Source: CAZTHM01 sp041946825 (lineage in GTDB: Bacteria; Acidobacteriota; Terriglobia; UBA7540). From it: a stretch of 64,000 nt of DNA. The position numbers and the translations under genes are program-made. The stretch spans positions 62,001-126,000 of the forward strand of contig JBHGBD010000004.1 in the NCBI GenBank assembly GCA_041946825.1, in the 5' to 3' direction. Of this stretch, positions 1-8,300 are shown piece by piece. Under the pieces are notes generated by a model. It was not told the DNA's origin. It searched no databases and was given only the letters and a program-made list of their open reading frames with translations. Every line of letters begins with the position of its first letter. The first letter of the stretch is position 1.

Positions 1-1
1 A

Positions 2-988
2 TTTGGCAGGCTGTACCTTCCGTGGGCGAGCAGTCTGGAAACTATCGACGGCGGATATTTCGGCCGGCGTCTTAACAGGACGACGACCGCCGGAGTCTTT
101 GCGGGAACCACGCCCGACCCGAGCTCCTGGAACTACGATCCCAACCGCCGGATTGCCGGCACGTTTATCAATTTCGAGGGTGGAAGCTTTGAGGCCACGC
201 GCTATACAAGTACTTTCGGCGTGGGGATCAGCACCCTCGGATGGCAGACCGATCGGCATTTCTTCTTCATGGAGAACGGAATCTTCTACAAGAGCTTTCT
301 TTCCATCTATCACTCCTTGCAGGCGGATGAACCGCGCATCCGTGACGCGCAAGGGGTCCGCTCCAACACGGCGGGACTCAGCCGCAGCTTCCTGACCGTG
401 AGGATTCAGGCCACGCCACGCGTATCGCTGGATGTCAACCACAACTATTTTCGCGATTTCCCCACGTTCGATCCGCGCCTGGTAAGCACCGGCCTGGTTG
501 ACAAGTTGCTTTTCCAGGGCCTGAGCGCGGGGCTGAGAGTCGAACTTCCGCGCCGCATCACCGTCTACAATTCTTTCGGGCGGAATACGAAAACCGGCGA
601 TGAGCGCAGCTCCTGGAACCAGATGTACGGCGTCACCGTCGGGCAGATCTGGCGCACGGGGATTCGCGGCGATGTGCGTTACTCGAAATTCGACAGCTCC
701 TTCGGGCGCGGCGACTATACGCTTCTGTCGCTTTCGCGCAGCTTCCGCGACACCCTCCGCTGGGAGGTGTCCGCCGGGCGGCAGAGCCTGACTTCGAGTT
801 TCACTCGCGACACTCGCTACCGAAACCTCGGCACGACCCTCGAATGGTATCCGGGCACGCACTTTTTCGTTGATGGCGGCTTCAGCCGGCAGCAGGGGAA
901 CATCCAGGATTACAGCCAGTGGTTCATGGGCATGGGCTATCGTTTCGATTCTTTCAGCGGCAAGCGCTCGAGGGAGGTGGGGCCTTGA
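2..988 (+). CDS. Outer-membrane beta-barrel protein, 5' end missing
   Basis: The frame is open from the window edge, leaving the last 328 residues; the start lies outside. The sequence is a run of short strands with alternating polar and aromatic residues (for example GIRGDVRYSKFDSSFGRGDY) separated by Gly/Asp/Asn/Arg turns, with no hydrophobic helix, as in the C-terminal half of an outer-membrane barrel. It ends with a strand carrying MGYRF and a short charged tail. The next gene starts inside its stop codon (ATGA), so the two are translationally coupled, followed by a cytochrome b and an Fe-S flavoprotein. That context suggests the barrel of a trans-envelope electron conduit of the MtrB/PioB type, but no family is recognised from sequence and the heme partner would lie upstream. 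A barrel of another kind is equally possible. Confidence 0.7.
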   Translation, partial: FGRLYLPWASSLETIDGGYFGRRLNRTTTAGVFAGTTPDPSSWNYDPNRRIAGTFINFEGGSFEATRYTSTFGVGISTLGWQTDRHFFFMENGIFYKSFLSIYHSLQADEPRIRDAQGVRSNTAGLSRSFLTVRIQATPRVSLDVNHNYFRDFPTFDPRLVSTGLVDKLLFQGLSAGLRVELPRRITVYNSFGRNTKTGDERSSWNQMYGVTVGQIWRTGIRGDVRYSKFDSSFGRGDYTLLSLSRSFRDTLRWEVSAGRQSLTSSFTRDTRYRNLGTTLEWYPGTHFFVDGGFSRQQGNIQDYSQWFMGMGYRFDSFSGKRSREVGP

Positions 989-1815
989 TGAAACAGACTC
1001 TGATTCTCGCCAGCAGACCCCTGCGGGGCGCGGGCCGCACGCTGGCTCTGGCGATCCTGCTCGCGCCGGCGGTGGCGGCCTCCGCCGCCGACCCTGCGTC
1101 TCGTTCGCTCGAGGGGCTCCTCGATCGCACCGGCGGCACGGTGGCGAAATTCCTCAACCAATTCTCCCAGGTCAAGTGCACCGAACAGGTTTTGCAGCTT
1201 AAGCTGAACAAGAGCGGCAAGGCGGAATACAAGGAGGAGTCCACCTTCGATTACCTGGTGCTCCTGCAGGCCAACGGCGGCGATTTGACGCTTGTGGAAT
1301 CGCGGCTGGCCGAGCGAGCGCCGCGGCACAAAGAAAATCTCCCAATGCTCGTAACCAACGGCTTCTCAACACTCCTGCTGGTTTTTCATCCCTCCTACCA
1401 GGCGAGCTTTCAATTTACTCCGCTCTCGGACGAGTTGCTGGACGGGAAGCAATATGCCAAAGTGGGATTCCGGCACATTCCGGGGATGCGCTCGACGGCG
1501 GTCCTTCTCCTGCGCGGGCGGGAGTACCCTCTCGATCTTGCCGGCGAGGCCTGGGTTGAGCGGGAGTCGGGGGAGGTCGTGAAGATGAGCGCCGAGCTCG
1601 AATCCAGCATGGACGATGTCGGGTTGCGCGCGCTGCGCAGCGAAGTCGAGTACGCGCCCATCCATTTTCTGGATGTGAAGGAAGACTATCGGCTTCCGAT
1701 CTCAGCCACGATTGAGGTCGAGACTCCGCGCCAGCACTGGCGGAATCTTCACCGGTTTACGGACTACCAGCGGTTCTCGACCAGTGTGCAAAGCACCATT
1801 TCGGAACACCCATGA
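988..1815 (+). CDS. Exported periplasmic protein of unknown function
   Basis: Encodes 275 residues. The ATG at 988 overlaps the upstream TGA and is preceded by AGGGAGGTGG (971-980), which decides the start over an earlier in-frame codon at 919. The N-terminus has basic residues, a hydrophobic core (LALAILLAPAVAASAA) and a likely signal-peptidase site near residue 32. The mature part is mostly beta-strand and includes GEAWVERESGEVVKMSAELE, a pattern seen in periplasmic LolA/RseB-like folds; this fold assignment is inference. No cysteine motif for heme is present; the only notable cysteine is in VKCTEQ. It overlaps the next gene by 4 nt (ATGA), so it belongs to a tightly coupled operon with the barrel protein and the b-type cytochrome and probably assists that complex. 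Confidence 0.75.
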   Translation: MKQTLILASRPLRGAGRTLALAILLAPAVAASAADPASRSLEGLLDRTGGTVAKFLNQFSQVKCTEQVLQLKLNKSGKAEYKEESTFDYLVLLQANGGDLTLVESRLAERAPRHKENLPMLVTNGFSTLLLVFHPSYQASFQFTPLSDELLDGKQYAKVGFRHIPGMRSTAVLLLRGREYPLDLAGEAWVERESGEVVKMSAELESSMDDVGLRALRSEVEYAPIHFLDVKEDYRLPISATIEVETPRQHWRNLHRFTDYQRFSTSVQSTISEHP

Positions 1816-2753
1816 ATACCTCCGCCACGCTCTCGCTCTTCGACGCGCCTAAGGTGGACTTTGAAAAGCGGCATCGCCTGCGTGTCATCTTCTGCTACGC
1901 GCTCGCGTCCTCGTTAATCCTCGCGCTGACGCTTTATGGCTTCGATTACTACTTCCTTGATTCGAACCAGCGGCCCTTCTCGGCCAAGCACCTTATCCTG
2001 AAGCCCAGCGGTTCGGTCGGCCTGAGCCTGGGACTTCTTGGGTTGGCGCTATTCCTCGGCATCTTTCTCTATCCGCTTCGCAAGCGCTGGGACTGGCTGC
2101 GGCGCATCGGCAACACTAAGCATTGGCTGGATTTTCACATCGTGCTGGGTCTGACCGCGCCGTTTGTGATTGCGTTCCACGCCTCGTTCAAATTCCGGGG
2201 TCTGGCGGGGATGGCCTTCTGGATCATGAGCGCGGTGGCGGCCAGTGGAGTTGTGGGACGCTATCTTTACGGTCAAATTCCGCGCAGCCTGAGCGCCGCC
2301 GAGCTTTCACTTAAGGAACTCGAGGCCCTGCGCGCCCAGCTCACCGAGCAACTCGCAGCGCAGCGGTTGATTCCGGCCGCGAGTCTCGCTCCCCTCTTTC
2401 GCCTTCCCAGCGCGGCGGAGGTGCAGGCGGAGCCCACGCTTGTGGCGCTTTTCGCAATGGCCGCGTTGGATGTCAAGCGGGCTGTCCATATCGCGCGGCT
2501 CCGATTGCGCACCGCCAAACTGGGGGAGACAGTTGCCACACTGGGAGGCGTCTTTGCGACGAAGAACCGTGGCCTCGAAGAGGTGATCGAAACCGCTCGC
2601 GCGCAGGCGGCACTCTCCAAGCGGATTCTCTTTCTGGCCAAATCGCAGCAGGTCTTCCACCTCTGGCATGTGGTCCACAAACCCTTCTCCTATTCTTTTG
2701 CCGTGCTGGCCGCTATTCACATCATCGTTGTCATGCTGTTTGGCATTCGCTAG
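1812..2753 (+). CDS. Membrane b-type cytochrome-like protein
   Basis: Encodes 313 residues with about five transmembrane segments: roughly 25-47, 69-89, 106-125, 131-150 and 290-312. Histidines fall at helix ends or inside membrane segments (H104, H109, H123, and H283, H286, H289, H303 near the C-terminal helix), as expected for two heme b sites in a ferric-reductase or cytochrome b561-like bundle. A long charged, probably cytoplasmic helical stretch (about 160-275) separates the two halves. The start ATG overlaps the previous stop by 4 nt and the Fe-S/FAD gene follows after 12 nt. The likely role is moving electrons between the quinone pool or the cytoplasmic flavoprotein and periplasmic partners. 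Heme ligation is inferred from the histidine pattern only. Confidence 0.75.
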   Translation: MNTSATLSLFDAPKVDFEKRHRLRVIFCYALASSLILALTLYGFDYYFLDSNQRPFSAKHLILKPSGSVGLSLGLLGLALFLGIFLYPLRKRWDWLRRIGNTKHWLDFHIVLGLTAPFVIAFHASFKFRGLAGMAFWIMSAVAASGVVGRYLYGQIPRSLSAAELSLKELEALRAQLTEQLAAQRLIPAASLAPLFRLPSAAEVQAEPTLVALFAMAALDVKRAVHIARLRLRTAKLGETVATLGGVFATKNRGLEEVIETARAQAALSKRILFLAKSQQVFHLWHVVHKPFSYSFAVLAAIHIIVVMLFGIR

Positions 2754-2765
2754 GTTTGAATTCCG

Positions 2766-4217
2766 ATGGACACACTTCTCGCCGCCATCATCGCCGCGGG
2801 GGTCACGCTCTTCTTTGTGCGCGGCTACCTCAAGAAGCTCACGGCCTCCCAACGTCCCGCACCGGCGTCGGGACCGGCAGCAAGGGAGGAAGCGAGCGGT
2901 ACACGGCCGTGTCCACGCTGCGGCAAAACCATTGCGCGAGGCACGGCGTTCTGCCCGCACTGCGGCGCTGCATTGGCGTTGTGGAGCGTGCACAGTGCCG
3001 CGGTTCACGCCGGTGGCGGCGCATCCGCGACGAAAGGCAAACCCAAGCCGGCCATTAACGCCTCGCTCTGCGTGGGCTGTGGAAGCTGCGTTCACGAATG
3101 CCCCGAGACCGGAACATTGGAGCTGATGAACGGCAAGGCGATCCTGAGTCACGCGGAGCGCTGCGTAGGTCACGCGAGATGCGTAGAGGTGTGCCCGACA
3201 GGGGCGATCACGCTCACCTACGAGGGAATCCTCCAGACCGTCCGGGTACCCAACATCAAAGAAAACTTCGAAACCAATCTCCCCGGAATTTTCATTGTTG
3301 GTGAGTTGGGTGGCATGGGGCTGATCAAGACCGCGATCAACGAAGGCAAGCTGGCCATCGACCACGTTCGCGCGCGCCTGGAAGCAATGCGCGCCGCTGC
3401 CGGAGCCGCGCCGGGAGTGTTTGACGTTGCCATTATAGGCGCGGGGCCCGCGGGACTGAGCGCCAGCCTGACGGCCCACCAGCACGGCCTGAACTACGCC
3501 ACGTTCGAGCAAGGCGAAGTCGCGGCGACCATCCGCCAATATCCCCGCCAGAAATTCCTGATGGCGGAGCCCGTGGAACTCCCGCTCTATGGATCGCTTT
3601 ATGTCGCCGACGGCACCAAGGAAGCCCTCCTCGCCGTCTGGGAGACGATCCTCCAGAACACCGGCGTACGGGTGCGAACCAACGAACGCGTGGAGCAGAT
3701 CGTGAGGGAGGGGGAGTCGTTCCAAATCACCACCCCCAGGGGCTCGTACACTGCTCGCCACGTCCTGCTCGCCTTGGGCAAGCGAGGAACTCCGCGCCGG
3801 CTGGGCGTACCCGGAGAGGATCTCGCCAAAGTTTCCTACCGGCTGATTGAGGCAGAAACCTACCAACGCAAAAACCTTCTGGTTGTGGGAGGCGGCGATT
3901 CCGCGATTGAGGCAGCGCTCGCCCTGAGCCGCGCAGGAGCTAACAATGTGACGCTGAGTTACCGCGGCGAGAATTTCAAGCGCGCGCGCGAACGCAACCA
4001 GCAGTCCCTGGAAGCAGCAGCGCGGGAAGGTAAGCTTCGCCTCCTGCGCAATTCCCAGGTCGTCGCGATTCGTCCGGATTCGGTCACGCTTGATTCCGAC
4101 GGGGCCGTAGGCGATCTCCCCAATGATTACACTTTCGTTTTGATCGGTGGCGAATCGCCCGAAGAGTTCCTGCGCAAGACGGGCGTTGAAATTGTCGAGA
4201 AAGCTCTCTTGGCCTAA
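2766..4217 (+). CDS. Membrane-anchored zinc-ribbon / ferredoxin / FAD-NAD(P) oxidoreductase
   Basis: Encodes 483 residues with domains in this order: an N-terminal membrane anchor (3-19); a zinc ribbon with C49-x2-C52 and C63-x2-C66; a two-cluster ferredoxin region with C102-x2-C105-x2-C108-x3-C112 and C133-x2-H136-x2-C139-x3-C143; then a thioredoxin-reductase-like flavoprotein with the FAD motif GAGPAG (225-230) and an NAD(P) motif GGGDSA (about 374-379). The second ferredoxin motif has His where the second Cys is normal. The flavoprotein part lacks a CxxC redox disulfide, so it is not a thioredoxin reductase but an NAD(P)H:ferredoxin-type or quinone-linked enzyme. It closes the operon with the b-type cytochrome and would pass electrons between NAD(P)H and the membrane. 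The substrate is not evident. Confidence 0.85.
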   Translation: MDTLLAAIIAAGVTLFFVRGYLKKLTASQRPAPASGPAAREEASGTRPCPRCGKTIARGTAFCPHCGAALALWSVHSAAVHAGGGASATKGKPKPAINASLCVGCGSCVHECPETGTLELMNGKAILSHAERCVGHARCVEVCPTGAITLTYEGILQTVRVPNIKENFETNLPGIFIVGELGGMGLIKTAINEGKLAIDHVRARLEAMRAAAGAAPGVFDVAIIGAGPAGLSASLTAHQHGLNYATFEQGEVAATIRQYPRQKFLMAEPVELPLYGSLYVADGTKEALLAVWETILQNTGVRVRTNERVEQIVREGESFQITTPRGSYTARHVLLALGKRGTPRRLGVPGEDLAKVSYRLIEAETYQRKNLLVVGGGDSAIEAALALSRAGANNVTLSYRGENFKRARERNQQSLEAAAREGKLRLLRNSQVVAIRPDSVTLDSDGAVGDLPNDYTFVLIGGESPEEFLRKTGVEIVEKALLA

Positions 4218-4350
4218 GATTACCCAACATTCGTCTCAACCTTAATGCAGTGGAAAAGGCAGCAACTCAGTCGACCCGGAGGCCCTCGGCGGGAGGGGTT
4301 CATAGTCGCCCCGCAGTGATCTGGGAGGCGCCTCCAGTCCGTAAATTGAA

Positions 4351-4370
4351 CTGTAGTAAAACTGTAGTGG
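4351..4370 (+). repeat. CTGTAGT-type 20-bp repeat, upstream copy
   Basis: CTGTAGTAAAACTGTAGTGG is itself an imperfect duplication of CTGTAGT and closely matches the 20-mers at 4601-4620 and 12185-12204. It is the only one of the three not placed 68 bases after a tRNA fragment. It may be an arm-type recombinase site; that role is inference. Confidence 0.55.
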
Positions 4371-4484
4371 ATATCGGTTCAAATCTGGTCCAATCTAGGA
4401 TACTTCCCGGAGTCGCGGCGGTTGTAACTGGTTGAGGAATATAGTAGAGTCCAAAGTTTTCAAAACTAGTTAACTGAGTCTTTA

Positions 4485-4620
4485 GGTTTCCTAAACCGTG
4501 GGTCGGGAGTTCGAATCTCCCCAAGCCTACCAACCCTATCCTTTAATTTCTATAAGATGGAAGCCCGCCGATGTCCGCAGGTAGGTGGCTTTTGGCCTGA
4601 CTGTAGTGAAATTGTAGTGG
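4485..4620 (+). repeat. tRNA-Arg(CCU) 3' fragment module, left copy (att-like)
   Basis: Bases 4485-4532 read as the 3' part of a tRNA: anticodon loop TTCCTAA (anticodon CCT, Arg) with part of its stem, a variable loop, T-arm GGGAG-TTCGAAT-CTCCC, acceptor 3' strand CAAGCCT, discriminator A and CCA. No matching 5' half (AGGCTTG and D-arm) precedes it, so it is not a functional tRNA gene. After a 68-base spacer comes CTGTAGTGAAATTGTAGTGG (4601-4620). The same order and spacing recurs at 12069-12204 with one mismatch in the 48-bp tRNA part. tRNA 3' ends are classic tyrosine-integrase attachment sites, so an att role is likely, but no integrase gene is present between or beside the copies. Confidence 0.8.
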
Positions 4621-5349
4621 AACTGCGCACGTTATATTGAAGAAAGGCGCCCTATCCTCCAGGTCGGCGCAGCCTGTCAGCACGGTCGGCAAGAGCTCTT
4701 CTGAGCTCTTCGTTGCACGGCTTGGGAACCACGTACAGGCGTGGCGGCAAGCAAAACCTCATCAAATACTCTGTCTCGATGGCAATCGCATGGGAGGTCA
4801 TTTCTTGAAGCGTATTGCCCCACTTTCCGATAAGGGCGTTTTTCATTCCCGATCCGGCTTTTGGAGCGGACTCCGCTAGTAACAGCGTTCGGTGCTCCCA
4901 GACACACCTCCAAGTAGGAGCGGATACCTCTAAGTAGAACTCCAGACGTCCAAGGCGACGAACAAACCTCTGAAAAGGAGCCGCCTTTCCATTTTCCAGA
5001 GCGGGCTGAGTCGATTTCGACACCGGTTCCAGCCATAGTTGCTTCTATTCTGGTTTATCGGTAAGTATCAGTGCGTTGCCAGTTGCAAAGTGGGAACAGT
5101 TTGTTATCATCCACGTTGGTCTGTCAATATTGATAAGTCAGTTGGTCGATGTTTTGGAAGAGTACCGCACAGCATAGCTTGTAACGACGCTGAGACACAG
5201 GCTGGATTAATGTCCAACCACCACACTCGGGGCCGCCTAGCTTATCGGGGTCCAGTGTCGGAAAGCGGGTCGTTGGTTCTCCCAGCACGACATAATCTCG
5301 TGATATTCACCGGGAGAACCCACACATATGGCGATTGTCTGGGGGATCC

Positions 5350-8300
5350 ATGAAGACGGACCGACTGAAGCTCACTCTCCATCGGGTTCCTGGAACTCTA
5401 TTCGTCGTCATCCTCTTTCTGATTGCTGAAACGGCGCGGCCACAGATTTCGACGGATAATCCGGCCGGAACGCGTCCTCTTGCCGGCGAGACGGAAGAGG
5501 TATCTGTTCCCACTGCCGCCGAGTACTGGATAGGATCACCCGTTCTAGGGGGAGAAACTACTGTTCGCAAAGTTCTCCGCCTTGGGACCATCCCGGGCTT
5601 TCAGGAATTGAAGCGTCTGGCCAATGAAGCTCGATCGAAGCGCCTAAAGAGCGCGCGAAGCCTTGTCGGACCGGGATCGACTTTCCTTGCTCCAACTGCG
5701 GGAATTGCGTTCGACGGCCCAAGCGAATCCGACACGAACCTGATTCCTCCCGACCCCGTGATCGCAGCAGGTCCCAACCATCTGGTCGTCTCTATCAACT
5801 CGCTGATTGCCATCTATTCCAAGCTGGGAGTGCAGCAAGGGTCCTTCCAACAACTCAACTCTTTCTTCTCCAGCTTGGGGTTGGCTGGCGAAATTTATGA
5901 TCCCCGTGTCCTTTACGATCAAACGAACAATCGCTTCATAATCTCTGCTGCGGAGGTGGATTTAACGAACTTCACCAACGGGCACGTGTTGCTCGCTGTG
6001 AGCCAGACCTCGGACCCGACGGGCGTGTGGTACAAGTTTGCCATCGACTTCAAGGGCCGTAACCTTTCTAATACGGCGAACACTTTCCCGGACTTCCCCA
6101 CATTGGGTTTGAGCTCATCGGCGGTTTATTTATCGGCGGCCCAATTCATCCTCAATGCCGCCTGCCTGGCGAGCAACTATTGCTCGTTTTCCGATACGTG
6201 GATTAAGGTCATCAGTCTCTCTCAACTTCTCTCGGGCAGTTCCACCTTGACCATCACGACTTTTAAGAATGTTCGCGATGCTTCAGGCGAACCAGCTTTC
6301 ACGGTTCAGCCGGCAATCACCTATGGAAGTTCTACGCTGGAGTTTATGGCTGCAGCCAGCTTCGCCCGCAATCCCGGGACTAAACTGACGCTTTTTGCGG
6401 TCAACACATCCGGAACTCCCACATTGAGCTCCATTGACCTCAGCGCCCCTGAGTTCTGGTTTCCTCCCGATGCGGACCAACCCGGCAGTCCGCTCGGAAT
6501 CGCCACGAACGACTTTCGCCTGCTGAATGCGGTTTGGTCCAACGGGTCGCTCTGGTGTGCGCATAACGTTGGCGACGAAACCGGAAGCAGGGTTGGGGCC
6601 CGCTGGTACGAGATTAGTGTGTCGAACCTCGCTTCTGCCGCACTCCTTCAGTCGGGAACCGTGGAGGCAAGCGGGGACGCCTACTATCCGGCGATTACGG
6701 CCAAGCCGAACGGTGAGGTCAGCGTCGTATTCACAACGTCGAGTTCGGCACAATATGCTTCCGCCGCCTTTACGGGGCGGGGAGCAAGCGATCTCTCCGG
6801 CACCATGCGGACGCCTGTCATCTACCGTGCCGGCTCCGCCGCCTACGAAGACTTCGGTTTTCGCTGGGGCGACTATAGCGGTATTTCGCTCGACCCAGAT
6901 GGGAACAGTGTTTGGATGATCGCGGAATATGCCCGGAGCCCGAACCCGCACTTCGGGACAGCTGTCGCCCAGGCTGGCGCCCCACCTGCCCTCGAAGCTT
7001 CAGATACGCGATTGGACTTCGGCAATCAGCCTGTCACGGTCACAAGCCCGCCCCAGACCGTGACGATTAGCAATGTCAGTGGCGGGCCATTGACACTGGG
7101 GACTGCGTCTCTGACCGGAGTTGATGCCAATGACTTCGCAATCAGCGCTGATTCGTGTTCGGACGTCTCTGTTCCTCCCGGCGGCAGTTGCGCTATCGAA
7201 GTAACTTTCACACCGGCAAACACCGGGTTGCGGAGTGGGACACTTGTCATCGACTCGAATCCGGCTGCCTTCCCATTGACAGTTTTTCTTGCTGGCAACG
7301 GAATCCCGCTTCCTCCCTCGCTGGTTGTCTCGCCAACCAGCATCAGCTTTCCCGACACCGTCGTGAGAACTTCCAGTGCTCCCCGCACCGTAACAGTTTT
7401 CAACTACGGTTCGGTCCCGTTCACGGTTTCCATTTACAATCCGACATATCCTTTCGCGATTGTTGACAACTGCCGGGCTCCTGTCCCGCCCGGCGGCAAC
7501 TGTACACTCGATGTTACCTTCCGGCCCGTCTCAGCCGGTGCAACCTCGGGGGTATGGTTCCAGATTTTCGCTCAGGGGGTCACTGCAGGAGTTCTGGTCA
7601 ATGTCGCTGGGACCGGCATCACGGCCCCTGCCACCACTCTCTGTCCCACTGCTGTCGCCTTTGGTGACCAAGTAGTGGGGTCGACGAGCAATCCTCAGAC
7701 TGTAACTCTCAACAACACCGGAAGCGCTGACTTGACGATCTCACAGATTTCGGTTTCTGGAGACTTTGCTCAAACCAATACTTGTGGACCCGCAGGTACG
7801 ATCTTGCCAGTAGGATTGGCTTGCACATTAAACTTGACCTTTGCCCCTACATCTATCGGGTCTCGAACCGGCTCCGTTACAATTACGGACAACGCCACGG
7901 GGAGTCCGCACGTCATTGCGTTGACAGGGAACGGCGTAGCACCTGTAGTGACACCGTTGAAGCTCGCTTCTCCGCCGGCCAATCTTCTGCCTGATCGCAC
8001 TAGGTTTCAAGTACCCCACGTAATGACTTCCACCGGCACGGGCAGGTCTGAGCGAGCAAGGCAAGCATTCGGGGAGCTACCTTTGAGCTTCGAGATGAAC
8101 CAGGGGCAGGCAGACCCCCAAGTTAAGTTTCTTTCACGCGGACGTGGGTACACCCTCTTTCTGACAGAAGACGAGGCCGTGTTCGCGTTAGGGAAGCCGT
8201 CTGCCGACGGCGCAACCTTCCGTCGCTCCCAACGCGAGAGTGCGATTACGACTCAATTGCCAACCCCAGTGAACCACGTGCCACTTGTGAATGACGCCTT

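Larger units (their letters stand above)
4218..5349 (+). other. 1.1-kb non-coding spacer with one tRNA-derived module
   Basis: No convincing gene is seen. The stretch is less GC-rich than its neighbours and contains the first tRNA-Arg 3' fragment module (4485-4620) and an additional CTGTAGT repeat (4351-4370). Short reading frames exist on both strands around 4640-5036, but they overlap each other, lack good ribosome binding sites and resemble no known family. The last 200 bases lead to the giant gene and should hold its promoter; no clear -35/-10 pair was identified. Confidence 0.6.

Noticed and set aside
2307..3866. 519-codon minus-strand frame opposite the Fe-S flavoprotein
   Set aside because: Lies antisense to genes with clear cofactor motifs; long antisense frames are expected in GC-rich coding DNA.
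4485..4532. Intact tRNA-Arg gene
   Set aside because: The anticodon loop, T-arm and CCA are present, but no acceptor 5' strand, D-arm or full anticodon stem precedes them at either copy.
4300..4533. Minus-strand frame containing GRFELPTHGLGN, and a similar one at 11995-12459
   Set aside because: These peptides are translations of the reverse strand of the tRNA-Arg fragment; the same string arises wherever such tRNA ends are translated. The DNA repeat, not a protein, is the real feature.
4637..5036. Open frames of 80-123 codons on both strands
   Set aside because: They overlap one another, have no good ribosome site and no recognisable family; the coding strand cannot be decided.
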